Shown here in pieces: positions 10,266-22,414 of a stretch of DNA of 64,000 bases. The translations under genes and the position numbers were made by a program. How positions within the stretch are numbered: position 1 is the first letter of the stretch; the number at the start of each line of letters is the position of its first letter. The notes under the pieces are model-generated. The model had not been told where the DNA came from and made no database searches. It saw only the letters and a program-made list of their open reading frames with translations. This DNA is from Culex pipiens pallens (taxonomy: Eukaryota; Arthropoda; Insecta; Diptera; Culicidae). The DNA lies in the NCBI RefSeq assembly GCF_016801865.2, contig NC_068938.1, forward strand, positions 25,684,158 through 25,748,157, written 5' to 3'.

Positions 10266-12320
10266 TATATATATATATTACTTTTTGTGGTGTAGGTCAT
10301 CGAAACTCCTTGGAAATTTTCCAGAACTTTTACGCCACAAGACTCGAGCCGGCCAAAACAAGACAAATGATGGCGTGACAAATTTTGCGTGGGCGTCGAA
10401 ATTGCACTCAATCCATTACCCCTTTGCGGCTGCATTTTCAATTGGATTGCCCTTTCAAATGAAACTGTTTACAGACAAATCCCTGACACGAAGTGTTACG
10501 TAAAGACACGCAATTCAACCGACGTCGACAAAATATTCGACTGATTAGCTCTCTCTATTGGTTTCGCTTTCGCATGGTTCCGTGCTTTTATTAGAAGGTT
10601 TAAATCCGCGCTTCAAGCTTCACGGTAATCTTTAACAGAACGTAAGAAAAACGGTGGTTCACCTTTTCTCTTCGCCAATGCCTGACCAGAGCGCGCAAAT
10701 GGTCGTTCCGCTACGTTGGGAAATTATTCATTTTTCGGGCTTTCTGCGCTTCTGGTTCTGGTTGGGAAGGTTCTTGTGGAAGTTTGGAACAGGTTCTGCA
10801 ATTGATCAACTTTTTTTGGGTTGGGTTTTGGGTTTGCATGAAGGAATGAGTTTGGGTGATTTTTTTCAGTTTCTTCAGACAAAATTTGAAAACGTTCATT
10901 CAACTTTGTTTCAATCATAAATATATTATAATGTTCTGGCCGCAAAAATGTCCTGCTATTGATATTAATTTAACTATAAAGTTGGTAGTGTTCAGAGCTA
11001 TGCAAATTTATTGTTGATTAAAATACATTGAAAGTTCAAATTACCAACAGGTTTTCATTGAAATTCCATCAAAAGGCCAACATCATCCTGGGACCTTGTT
11101 CGAACAAAGGGAAACTCATTATCAGCTTTCCGGTGCAGGTCCGTTAACGAATGCGTATAAAATTCACCATCGGGGACCTATTATCAGAAAACAAAGGTCA
11201 TTTCAAATCATGTGCATTGTGCTACACAATTTCACACATTTTCAATCAGTTTGAATCGAAGATTTCGAGAAAATTTAATTAGCGACATGAGAAAAATATG
11301 TTTTCAACTTTCGTATGTGTTTTTGTGACTCTGTTATATAATCAAATTTAGATGTTATTGTGCAAAAGATTTATGGCGAAAGTGGAAAATTATTGCTGGA
11401 TCCTCTCAAGTAATACTTGGGGAAAATTTTGGGATGTTTTCCAGGCAGCTAGTGCTGACGAGAGGAAAATTAATCTTCATCTCACAGTTCCAAGCGAACC
11501 CTTCTGGTCATGGTCAACGCTGGACGAGAAGAAATGCATTTAATATAAGAGACGCTCAGCAAGTCGTCCTCCGGAAGCTGGAAAAAACAAAAAAAAGGGG
11601 TAATGTAATGCCATCACTTGCTGAGAGGTGCTACATAAATTCTCATTGTGTGCGCTTTTTCCAGGTGGAAAATTGCTGCAACATTGTCCTTCTTTGTAGA
11701 TCTGACGATGGTGGTGGCGCTTTTGTGCTTTCACACTTTTCTCTCTCACTTTCAAGAAGGAAATCCGGTGCACGAGACTTCCGGCAACTGCGTTGGGAAC
11801 AAGTGGGAAAACTCATTGCGCAATGCAATTATCTTTTACTTGGAACAGTTTGTAACTAGTTCATTGCAATAGTTGCAGAGAGGTAGGGTGCTCTCGTTAC
11901 ATAAAAAATAATCACTAGGACCAAACTCAGGTTCAAATAGGTCCAAAACGGGCCCACGACCCCTTTCCCGAATAAATTAGCTTTTGCAAAGAACTTAATT
12001 TCCTGCCCGGGTTAGCTATCCGATCCGCACGCTTAATTTGTGCGGTGTCTCCATAACCAGATCTTTATCATAGCGCGGGCTAGTAGGCAACGCCACTTGC
12101 CACTATTAAATGATTATAAATGGTAATTTCCGGCCCACGGCGGTGGTGGTGGCGACGCGGGATAGCGATAAAGTTTCGGAGGATTGCCGGCGCAAAACTT
12201 TTGTTTTTGTTTTGCGCGCTCGGAAAAATGCGATTGCGTTCTGCGGCACAATATGGCGAAATTCATAAATAATGATTTGTAGGGAGTAAATCCCGCTGTG
12301 CAATGTCCTAGTTAAAATCT
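10266..12320. other. Single-copy island
   Basis: A 2-kb block of mixed GC with no TIRs. Frames of up to 141 codons exist (11434-11859) but start and end without gene signals. The stretch at about 12000-12290 (GCGCGGGCTAG, GCGATAAAG, TTTTGCGCGCTCGG) has the look of insect regulatory DNA. That is an impression from composition, not a demonstrated function. Confidence 0.45.
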
Positions 12321-12968
12321 TTCGGAAATGGTCTAAAGATTTTTAATAATTATTTGCAATGTACACAAAAAGTAGAAATAAGTTCTAACTAAAAAAACAT
12401 CTCTGAGCGAAAAAAATAATGATCATAAAAATACATTACCTAACAGAAACTATGCAGATTATTCAATTCCTTAGAACTATTTTTTTCATTTTTAAATTGT
12501 TGAAATTTACTTTCTAGAAAATGCATGAAAAAATAAAAAAAATGTTATAAAATTTTTTAAATAATATTTTTAGTTTTTTTCTTTCTTCTGTTCCTTTAAT
12601 TTAAAATTAATTTGTAAAAGAGATCATTTATGTTGAAAAAAAAATCATTATTAAAAATCATTCTAAATCTCATCATTTTATGAAAGAACAAATATTTATT
12701 GTTGCAAATAAGTGATAAAAGAAGCTATCATTTGATGATCTCTGCAACAAAACATCAGAGAGGATTGAAAGATTCGATAGAAACGTGCACGCATACTGAT
12801 AGCGAGTAGAAGCACTACGCGACGATTTTCGGAATGACAGCGTTTTTGATTTTTATTTCATTCAAATATTTTTAAACATTTTGAGAAGTGTGGCATTCGC
12901 ATAAACGAATCAAATGAGGTATAAATCATAGAAGCTGAGTTATTTTTTCATGCTTTTTTCCTCAGATT
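12321..12968. other. AT-rich spacer, no gene seen
   Basis: Very AT-rich, with homopolymer runs. No inverted repeats or coding frames stand out. Confidence 0.5.
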
Positions 12969-14216
12969 TGGGTAATTCTCTACCAACTCACACGAAATCG
13001 GAAAAAATGCCCCGACCCCTCTACGATTAGCGTGAAACTTAGTCCCTGATCACGAATCCGAGGTCCGTTTTTTGATATCTCGTGACGGAGGGGCGGTACG
13101 TCCCCTTTCATTTTTGAACATGCGAAAAAAGAGGTGTTATCAATAATTTGAGGCCTGATATGGTGATGAGATAGAAATTTGGTGTCAGAAGGACTTTTAT
13201 GTAAAATTAGACGCCCGATTTGATGGCGTACTCAGAATTCCGAAAAAACGTATTTTTCAACGAAAAAAACACAAAAAAAATTAAAAACTCTGCCATTTTC
13301 CGTTACTCAACTGTTAAAAAAATTTGGAACATGTCATTTTACTGGAAATTTAATGTACTTATCAAATCTACATTGACCCAGAAGGGTCAATTTTTTCCTT
13401 TTAAAATTTGTGTTTTTCTAACTTTGCAGGATTGTTTTTTAGAGTGTAACAATGTTCAACAAAGTTGTAGAGCAGACAATTACAAAAATTTTGATATAGA
13501 AACATAAGGGGTTTGCTTGTAACCATCACGAGTTATCGCGATTCTAAGAAAAAAAAGCTTTGAAAAAGTTTCTCCTTTTTCGTCGTCCGTGTCTGAATGG
13601 GCATGAATAACAACGACCAAGTTTTTTAAAACTGTTTTTCGTAAAATCGCGATAACTCGTAATTTTTATAAGCAAACCCCTTATGTTTATAAATCAAAAT
13701 TTTTGTAATTGTCTGCTCTACAACTTTGTAGAACATTGTTACACTTTAAAAAATAATCTAGCAAAGTTAGAAAAAACACGAAATTTTAAAATGAAAATTT
13801 TTGTTTTAAATGAAAAAATTACCCTCCCAGAAAATGACATGTTCCAAAAAATTTTAACAGTTGAGTAACGGAAAATGGCAGAGTTTTTAATACTTTTAAA
13901 GTGTTTTTTTCGATGAAAAATACGTTTTTTCGGAATTCTGAGTACGCCATCAAACCGGGCGTCTAATTTTACATAAAAGTCCCTTTGACACCAAATTTCT
14001 ATCTCATCACCATTTCATGCTGCAAATTATTGAAAAACACCTCTTTTTTCACATGTTCAAAAATGAATGGAGTCGTACCGCCCCTCCGTCACGAGATATC
14101 CAAAAACGGACCTCGGATTCGTGATATGGGACAAAAGTTACCCCTTAGGGCAAAGTTTTACGCAAATCGAAGAGGGGTCGGGGCAACTGCTGTGTGAGTT
14201 GGCGGAGAATTACCCA
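12969..14216. mobile_element. Giant fold-back element, TGGGTAATTCTC ends
   Basis: The outer ends TGGGTAATTCTC and GAGAATTACCCA open arms of roughly 570 bp each (about 12969-13545 and 13640-14216). Their landmarks mirror each other: CGAGGTCCGTTTTT against AAAAACGGACCTCGG, TGATGGCGTACTCAG against CTGAGTACGCCATCA, and CGAGTTATCGCGAT against ATCGCGATAACTCG. A spacer of about 95 bp separates them. The frames at 13220-13507, 13683-13868, 13985-14197 and 14067-14309 are by-products. Partial copies lie at 17571-18073 and 61884-62370. Confidence 0.88.
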
Positions 14217-16398
14217 TTTAATTTAGTGATAATGCTTTTTATGTGTGTATTATCGTTAGAACAAACTATTAGAGCCATATTAAAGCGTAATGACAATAAT
14301 TTTCTTTAAAAAAATCAGCAGTTATTTGATTTTTTACAAAGATTTCCAAAAAATCACCAAACAGCGTTTTTATGGTCCATTTCGACTTAGACTTAGAAGA
14401 CAGGTTTTGCATCCAGGTTAATATTTTGCAGGATAATGTGTGCACCTTGAATTGTACCCTTGAATTCATCCTTCCACCCTCAAAACCAACATTTTACAAT
14501 TTCACAACCCGTGCCAAGTTGAGCTTTTTAATTTCCCCCTCAAATGTCATTCCGGTTGCTCTTTTCGACCCCCGTTCAAGCTGGAGGGCGCCACAAAGTT
14601 GTTTAGAGCGGCCGTCTTGGCCGGAGTCCTGGCCGTAAAAAATGAAGATGAATGGTAATGTCAACGCTTCCGAAAGCGACCGTAATTTCAACCAGCACAC
14701 CACGAGTAAAGAGTTGTGTTGTGTGGTACTTGAAACCGTAAAAGTGGAATGTTCCACAACCATCCAGAGCGACGGGTGAAGAGCAATTTAGCTTAGGAAT
14801 ATTGTTCATAACATTAAGGCTCGCGTTGTTTGAGCAGTATGATTGCATTTTTTTTTTTGTTGCTGTTCTTGAACGTACTCCAAAACTCGTCCACGGGGCA
14901 ATGTTCACGTACGAGCTTACATAAACGATAACCCAGGGCTCGCCTTCTTATCTCCAGCTCGTGAGCAGCAATTTAATTTAGCTCGCGCTTGTCTCAACCG
15001 TCTCTCAGCCAGCACAGAGTGACTATCATCTTCAGCAGAGCAGGCGAAAAACAAAACCAACGTCAATTTCTTCAAGAAGAACCCCCGTTCTTCTGGAGGA
15101 GGCCAACGTCATTGTCTGCTACGAAATTCCGACGGTTTTTCGGCGTTTCTTCCGCCAAACCTCCACCTCAAAAGAAATGCCTTCCGCCGCGGTCGTTTCC
15201 GCTCGCTTTGTTTTTCGTTGAATCTTCCCGCCCGTCAACAACCGCGCGACAGTGAAATGCTGAAAATACCAAATGCCATCAACACAGCAAGCTCGACGCC
15301 AGTTTACTTAACCGCCACCCGCCAAACCTGCAACCCTGCGGCCCCCTAAAAATAGAAGAATGAAATTTCTTGCCCATTGTAGTAGTACAGTACAATCTCG
15401 CTTAGAAGCCAGAGTCGTAACTTTCGTCTTGAACCGAAACCCGGCAAGTTCAAACCGCGGGATTGCGGTAATCTGCACTGATAAAAATCTCACCGGCGAA
15501 ATCGTTACATTTTTTGACGATTCCGAAAATGAAGTCAAATGTCAACGAATTATTTTCAAATTCGTTTAGACTTGTTAACGAAAGCGCAGACATAATTTCT
15601 TTCCGTGCACTCTGAACGTGAATATGCAAATAATCGAGCGGTTCTAATTTCAGACCAATCACTACGGTACTAATTAAGTGGTTACGTGGTGAGATTTCTG
15701 TGAGTGCGCTTGAAGGTTCAATAAATTTTGGTTGAACAAAATCTTAAATTACGCACCAATCTCAATCAAACTTTGAAATGGCGCATTATATTGGTTGGAA
15801 CTATTTTTAATATTGAATTCATTCTTCAAAAGAAACTCACATCTGTCAAAATTCTGCTACGCCCTTTTCACATCCTGCTCCAGATTTGCTGCCAATATCG
15901 AATAAATTTCAAATTCTTCTGCACCTCCAAACAACCGGGGCTCAGCTCCGCAAGGTGAGGTCACGTGGATTCGATGAGAAGCGTTGGGGGTTGGAGTACC
16001 ATTCAAGAACTTGCTGGAAGTAGCTTCGAGTGGAAAACACTTTCCTCCACGCCGGTTCATAGGCCGGCCCCGGTGAGGAGTGATTCGATATTTGTTGTTG
16101 AAATTTATGGAAATCGAGAAGTGTTACGAGATGACGGATGCTGATATTCGGGAGAATGTTGGAGAGTGAAGCACTTGAGAATTCTAAACTCTTTGTTAGT
16201 ATTTCTGGAATGGGTTGAAAGTGAAAAAGTTAAAACATATTTTTTAAATAATTGAGTTTAATATTTATGTAAAACATTTTATTGAAAATTATTTGAACAA
16301 ACATTATTTATCACCTTACTGTATTTCTTAATTCGACCTCGTAGACCCACCTTCACATTTACCAAACGACTCAGAATTCTGAGCAAATGTCCCTTTTT
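14217..16398. other. Single-copy island with AT-rich edges
   Basis: The core at about 14500-16090 is GC-richer, with no repeats and no relatives in the window. Open frames are present on both strands (for example 14603-14908 minus, 14989-15255 plus), but none has a recognisable domain or convincing splice context. The last part, about 16320-16390, is a fragment of the repeat that starts at 16399. Confidence 0.45.
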
Positions 16399-17043
16399 GC
16401 CTTCCTCACGTTACTGAGGAAAGGCTATACAATCACTCGAAAAATGAACTTCTCAATTAGACCTCCTAGACCCACCTTCATGTATACCTATCGACTCAGA
16501 ATCAAATTCTGAGCAAATGTTGATCAAAAAATTGTCACTCGATTATCTCGACATTGGCTGAACCGATTTTGTCCGTTTTGGCATCATTCGATCCGTCTTG
16601 AGGTCCCATAAGTCTCTATTAAAAATTATGCAGTTTAGTTAAGTACTTCAAAAGTTATGCTAAAAAAGCGATTTTAGCAAAAGTCCGGAAGATTGTAAAA
16701 AGGGTGGTTTTTGTAAGAAAACCCGTCATGCTATACATTTTCAGAAAGGTATTTAAAAGACCTTTCCAATGCGTCCAAGACATTGAAGATCTGACTATCC
16801 TATCAAAAGTTATAAGCACTTAAGTGTAATTTATACGCTTTTTGGAGGCCGGATCTCAGATATGTTGATGAAAACGTTGTCCGGATCTCTCATGCGACCT
16901 ATCGTTGGATAGGTATTCAAAAGAGCTTTCCAATGCGTCCAAAACATTGAAGATCTGACAACCCTATCAAAAGTTATAAGCACTTAAGTGTTATTTACGC
17001 ACTTTTTGCATTTTGGATAGCACCCTTTAAATGTGAGGAAGGC
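16399..17043. mobile_element. Repeat element with GCCTTCCTCAC / GTGAGGAAGGC ends
   Basis: GCCTTCCTCAC at 16399 and GTGAGGAAGGC at 17033-17043 are inverted. The interior is made of degenerate direct repeats, each containing TATCAAAAGTTATAAGCACT followed by TAAGTG. Similar repeats continue to about 17520. It is non-coding. Its style (degenerate sub-repeats bounded by TTCCTCACGTTACTGAGGAAA) is typical of abundant culicine repeats as I recall them; a library search would settle the name. Confidence 0.6.
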
Positions 17044-17520
17044 GCCAACCACCTAAGGGTGGATTAAGTAACGTTTTTAATATATTTTTAGAAAGATATC
17101 TGACAACCCTATCAAAAGTTATCAGCACTTAAGTGCTATTTATACACTTTTTGGAGGTTGCATCTCAGATATTTCGATGAAAATGATGTCCGGGTCCATC
17201 ATGCGACCCGTCGTTAGTTAGTTAGATCGATTCTCGTGCCAGGATGATGAAGTTTTTTTTAATTGGAATACCATTGAAAAGAGCCTAAAGATCTGGTAAC
17301 CTTATCAAAAGTTATGAGTACTTAAGTGTTTGTACACTTTTTGAAGGTCGTATCTCGGATGTTTTTGATAAAAATTATCGTTGAATGAGTTATCAAAAGC
17401 CCTCTCTAGTAGCCCAAAATATTCAATATCCTACAACCCTGTGAAAAGTTATGAGCACTTAAGAGTTAATTAAACGCATTTTTTAAAGCCAGATCTCAGC
17501 AATTTTGATGAAAATGAAGT
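16760..17520. repeat. Degenerate tandem repeat, about 140-190 bp period
   Basis: A core resembling CCTATCAAAAGTTATAAGCA recurs at about 16801, 16965, 17110, 17303 and 17441. Each is followed by an ACTTAAGTG-like motif and a CACTTTTTGG-like stretch. Spacing varies between about 140 and 195 bp. The array runs past the element end at 17043. A related fragment occurs at about 6660-6880. Confidence 0.7.
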
Positions 17521-17570
17521 ACGGAATGTTATTTAGAAAAAAAACTACATTAATGTGAAATTTCCCTTTT

Positions 17571-18073
17571 AATGTCATGTTCCAATTTTTGTTTACAGTT
17601 GAGTGACGTAAAATGGCAGAGTTTTTAAAACTTTTTTAGTGTTTTTTCTATTAAAAATACGTTTATTCGGAATTTTGAAGCTCTTTGTGTGTTTTTTTTC
17701 TGTTAGCAAAGTGACATTTTAGCAGCACTAGTTCAAACGGGCAGCTGCAATTTAACAAAAAATGCATCTTGAGAATGTTATGATTTAAAAGATTTGATCT
17801 GATTGGCAAAATTTGAAATATTGGTAAGAATAATTCACGAAAAAATTATAACATTAAAGAGCAAAATATATTTTTACACTTTTTTTCGTCGTTCGTGTTC
17901 GTAAAATCGTGATAAGTCATGTTGGTTACAAGCAAACCCCTTATTTCAAAATGTTTGTAATTGTCTGCTCTACAACTTTGTAGAACATTGTTACACTCTA
18001 AAAATAACCTCGCGAAGTTAGAAAAAAAACACAACTCTTCCCGATTTCATGTGAGTTGGTAGAGAATTACCCA
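17571..18073. mobile_element. Partial, rearranged copy of the TGGGTAATTCTC fold-back element
   Basis: Its start (TGTCATGTTCC, then CAGTTGAGTGACG) and its end (TGTAGAACATTGTTACACTC, finishing GAGAATTACCCA at 18073) match the arms of 12969-14216. The middle (about 17695-17840) is unrelated. The outer left arm is missing. Confidence 0.72.
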
Positions 18074-18239
18074 GATATCGTATCTGACTAAAATAAAGAA
18101 AGCGAGATAGCGCAATCCCATATTTCTTGATATGCTCAAACTTGATCATGACTATTGAAATTTGATTTTAAATCTAGTATATCTTTTTGATACAAGTGCT
18201 GAAAAGTTGAACTTTTCAACACTCAAATTCATGCTGAAA

Positions 18240-18632
18240 TAGTAGTTTATGCAACAAGTTGCAAAAAGAGGATTTTTTTCTGCACGAGTCGTACATTTAT
18301 CCAACGAGGTTCACCGAGTTGGATAAATAGAAAGAATGCTGAAAAAATCAAGTTTTGCAATTCCGAAAAACACCCACTGTGTGAAATTTTAAGTCAAATT
18401 TTCATGTATTTTGTCAATAAATCGTTTAAATCAAAAAAATGTTGAGAAGTGTTACTTTTCGAAACAAGTGCTTAAAAGTTCAACTTATCAGCACCCATTT
18501 TAGTGCTGAAAAGAAGAACTTTTCAGCATTTATTTTGAAAATTGTTGCTATTTGATTCTGTTATTTTTGGTACACAATAGTAGGCTATTTCGTCGTTCAA
18601 GAATGACAGAGAAAGTAAGTAGTTTCACGAGT
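18240..18632. mobile_element. Stem-loop-bearing dispersed repeat (copy 1)
   Basis: About 390 bp that recurs in reverse orientation at 63371-63787. It contains the stem ATTTATCCAAC (18295-18305) and GTTGGATAAAT (18318-18328), and a palindromic block of the GTGCTGAAAAG...CTTTTCAGCAC type. It is non-coding. Shorter relatives lie at about 37405-37640 and 47436-47515. Confidence 0.78.
18295..18328. repeat. Conserved 11-bp stem with 12-base loop
   Basis: ATTTATCCAAC and GTTGGATAAAT pair perfectly around GAGGTTCACCGA. The same stem and nearly the same loop (reverse strand) occur at 63699-63732. The stem is partly preserved at about 47461-47491. Confidence 0.75.
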
Positions 18633-18659
18633 TTTTTTTTGCAAATTTGCAAAAAGTTC

Positions 18660-18950
18660 TTTAAAAAACTGTTTTTTTTTTTTTTTTAGATAAAAAGTAG
18701 GCCTTTTAAACATTTGAGAACGACCGGAAAAGTAAGGTAGTTTCACAACTGAATTACAAAAAAAATAACATTTTCAATCCGAGCTCGAATTTATAGCATC
18801 GTAAGATTTCCCCGATTTTTCGTATGTTATTCGAATCAAATATCGTTTGAGCTTATCGCACGAAAGCATTTTGAAATCCCTGTTGAATTGCCACTAACAG
18901 GATTAGTACCTCGATTCCATTCATCGAGGGTGCAAAAAAATCCACTTCCA
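18660..18950. other. T-rich flank with a second copy of the repeat end
   Basis: A T-run at about 18669-18688 is followed by AAAAAGTAGGCC and GAAAAGTAAGGTAGTTTCAC, which repeats the end of the preceding element (AGTAGGCTATTT, AAAGTAAGTAGTTTCAC). This points to a partial tandem duplication of the element's terminus. Confidence 0.5.
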
Positions 18951-20290
18951 TATCCATGTTGTGTAATCCGCTCTGCTCTGCATCGATAGAGAGCAAGAGC
19001 TGCATAGCCCAAGGGGGAGGCTAGAGTGGCAATCGATTACATCTGACATTTGACGCCCACACTACTTTGTGTTACACAGCGTGAAATTCGAGAACATTCC
19101 TGGTCCTGGTGTGCAATAACAGGAAACATCCGGATTGGAATCGAAATTCGAGGAAATTGAACACCACGGATCAAAATGAACGTCCAGCTTTACTGGAAAA
19201 GTTGGAAGGTAAATTTCATACATTTTCTATGAAATCCCAACATAAATTTTCCTGGCCAGAATGTTTGTTTCCGTTGGGGTAAAAACAGTTGTTTAATTAC
19301 ATCCAGAGTACGAGCGCTGCATGAGCTCAAAATTTTATAGCTCCACAGAATTTTCCGGAAAATTTTCCCCACCCATCCCAACAGAAAACTTCCAGACAAG
19401 GTGGAACCAGAGCGGAACGACGAGCTGGTGCCACGTGTATGTCAGGTTCTGTTCCAGCAAAATTTATCGCGAGGAGCCAAAGTACGTGATGCAAGCAGAG
19501 ATGCACTTTTTTCCTGCTAGCACTCTGCGGTGATGCAAAAATGAGTTGTGACTCGGTAATGGTGAAATGTCGTTCCACGAAGACGGATGCGCAGCGGACC
19601 TTTCCGGGGGGGAAACTCTTTGGATTCTAATTAGTGGTTGGTTGCGTTAGTGGCATGCTTCAAGAAGACTATGGGATGGCTTTATCAAAGAAGGATGACG
19701 CCATTATCCCCCGAGGCAACTGAATGACCAATTCGCGTCCTTTGATCATCGTTAAGCCATTGTCATCCCTTCGGGATGATTCTCGGATGAAAAATGCAAG
19801 CATTACTGCATTGCAAAAACAGTAAAGGGTATCATTTCACCGTGGAACGACGGCGACAGAAAATTTCACTTAATGTGACGTTGCTTTTTTCTCGTTCCAG
19901 AAATAGCCACATGAAATGGATCCACAACATGGACGGAAGTGCAGAAAATTCAGTTTGCATCAAGCAGCAGCAGCAGTGTGACATCGAGCGATTGCATCTT
20001 CTCCATTTCGCAGAAGGAAATTGAATGATAGCTGGTACAGCTCTGTGTGGAAATGGAGCAAGAAGGGTGGATGCACTTTTCCTCATCATGACGTGGTCGT
20101 GCTATATTGTCGCATGTCGATGTTGACTTTCACATATCCAATACTTCGATTTCAATCCTGAGATATTCATTAAAGCCGTAAAAACCCCGTACAATTTTGT
20201 CACTCTTGATAAGAAAATAGTTTCGACCTGATCGTACTATCTTGACACACCCTGCAAGTGCGACAACTGGCCAAAAGGAATTTAGTCAGA
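18951..20290. other. Single-copy island, no gene recognised
   Basis: GC-richer than its surroundings and free of TIRs. Contains a short CAG run (about 19963-19976) and frames of up to 85 codons on both strands with no recognisable product. Confidence 0.45.
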
Positions 20291-21152
20291 GGACGTTTTG
20301 TCACATGTAAATGCCCGACTACTGTATACATTTTTGATTGTTACTCGGAAACCCAGTAACCAACTTCAACCAAATTTTGGGAAAATCCAAATAATTGTCA
20401 GCAAAACAAAACTTGATTGTTATTGGTCACATTACGTGCTCTTGTATTATGTTAACAAGGATAAGCATTCAAACACGTTTTTCTCTTTAGAAATTTTAAA
20501 ATCATGGCTTTCAGAAAGCCAAAAAAATCAAAATTAACGATATTTTGAATAGTAAACCTTGATTAAAAAAAATCCAGATGTTTTACATCGAAGAGATCAG
20601 GATATTTCACAAATTTTCATTCTTTAACATTGATCATTGGCCCATTAGTTGCTGAGATATTGGCACTAGACATGGGAGCTATTTGGGTGAGACTTCGAAG
20701 AACTTCGATTTTCCATCAATTTTCCAGTTTCCTTTTCTAAGACAACTTTATAGGAAACGTTTAAAACCCTTCGAATCAGTTTTTTTTTCGAAGTGGTCCA
20801 CATACATAATTTATAAAAATCGAAAAACTGTTTTTTTTGTTGTTGATAAAATCAAAGTTTAAGTGGTTATATCTTGAGACAGGCGCACTTCATGCCAATT
20901 TCTGTGATGTTCTTTTCGATTGCAAATTTGATTTTAAATTTAACATCAAATCTATTTAATTTAGAGGAATCTTCTTCTTCTCAATGCAATGAAAAGTTGC
21001 ATGTTATAAAAAAAAAATACGATAAAAATTTGTTACAGTTGAGAAAAAATTTTATACTCATATTGAATAAAAAAACGATTTCAACTTGTATTTCTTTATT
21101 CCTGTTCTTTTTTCGATCAGGAATTTGACACTAAATCATATTTGTCCATTTA
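20291..21152. other. AT-rich repeat-derived sequence
   Basis: Contains GCTGAGATATTGGCACTAGA and GAAGAACTTCGATTTTCC. This is a wording also seen, diverged, at about 36040-36110 and 58315-58380. It is therefore dispersed repeat DNA; no gene was seen. Confidence 0.5.
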
Positions 21153-21281
21153 ACCCTTTCAGGCCTGATGGGTCATATATGACCCAAAAATCAAAATTTC
21201 CAAAAGTAGCCTATAATTTCTGCATGGCCCTTAACATGATTTCCCACAATATTTTTTTTTTAAATTAAAGCCTGAATGGTT
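21153..21281. mobile_element. ACCCTTTCAGGCCTGA-type MITE (diverged copy)
   Basis: The left end ACCCTTTCAGGCCTGATGGG and the block TGACCCAAAAATCAAAATTT match, in opposite orientation, the right half of the copy at 26286-26430. The right end is degraded (GCCTGAATGGTT). Confidence 0.65.
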
Positions 21282-21530
21282 CCAAGAGTTGAAAAGTTGA
21301 CTTTTGGAAATTATCGACCAAAACATGTTTTAACAACAATTTAGAAAGAAAATGGGGTTGGAAAACCATTTTTAATTAATCCGAATGGAGTCAAGGTTTT
21401 TTTTCGAAAAAATCTTATTTTGATTTTTTTAAATAGTATCAAATTGGCAGTAGAATTTTATTCAAAAAAAACAGAATTTAATCTAGTTAAGTCTAAACAT
21501 AGAGATAAAATAGTTTTATGGTATTGAGTT

Positions 21531-21976
21531 CCCGAGCAGACGGTAATAACTTTGGAATAACATTCTTTGATATTTGAAAATACTAGACCAATAACATTTT
21601 TTGTTATTTATAACAAGTTTTGTTATTCGCCGTTATGATTTTTTTGTTATTGGAATGTTATTGTAATAACAAACTTATAATATTTTAGTTATTCTTCGAA
21701 CAAATCTTTGTTATTATTTTTTGTTATTTTAACAACTAATCCGATCATCCCAATCACATTTGGAGTTATTCTTCCATAACAAAAAATGTTATTCCCAAGT
21801 TGTGTTTGCTTTCAATCAATATCAGTCCAATAACAAGTTTTGTTATGATAACATAAACTGATATTCAACTCTTATGCAAAAATGAATTTTTCAAGAAGAA
21901 TCCATAACACTTTTTGTTATTTTAACAGAATTTGTTATTGAAATGGCATGAATTTTGTTATTACCGTCTGCCCGGG
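21531..21976. mobile_element. CCCGAGCAGACGGTAA-TIR element built of TAACA motifs
   Basis: CCCGAGCAGACGGTAA (21531-21546) and TTACCGTCTGCCCGGG (21961-21976) are inverted repeats with one mismatch. The 446-bp interior is dominated by variants of GTTATT and AATAAC spaced through both halves (for example TTTTTTGTTATTTATAACAA near 21595), so many alternative hairpins are possible. Non-coding. Confidence 0.82.
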
Positions 21977-22414
21977 TTTATAGGAAAACCTTCTCGTATT
22001 TGGCAGACATTGATTTGATTACCAATTTCCAATAATGACATAAAAAAAGTATTTTCGAATGAGAAAACCAAACCCAACATTTTCAAAATAGCGATAAAAA
22101 ACATTTTTGATGTTTTTGCCTTTTTGTTACTGATACAACGATAATTTTCTTTGTTTTTTTTTTAACTAAAACTACTTTCATGAAATAAACAACAACATTC
22201 AAAAAGTGTGTAATTCACATTTTTTATTATTTTTTTAAGGAAATATAAAGAAACAGCATGTAATTCCCTCGAACACCAAATAATTTCATATCAGCAATAT
22301 GTCGGTTAAATCAACTAATAAATAAATCTGTAAAAAGTTTCCATCAAAAGTTATTCAAAATAACTTCTTTAAATTTGAAAAAACAGCAAATCGTCAAGCA
22401 ATTTGACCTAATCC
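21977..22414. other. AT-rich spacer, no gene seen
   Basis: AT-rich DNA between two MITEs; no structure was recognised. Confidence 0.5.

Noticed and set aside
11434..11859. 141-codon plus-strand frame
   Set aside because: No recognisable domain, overlapping frames on both strands, and no start or splice context that favours it.
13220..13868. Frames inside the 12969-14216 palindrome
   Set aside because: Arms are inverted copies, so the same non-coding sequence gives matching frames on both strands.
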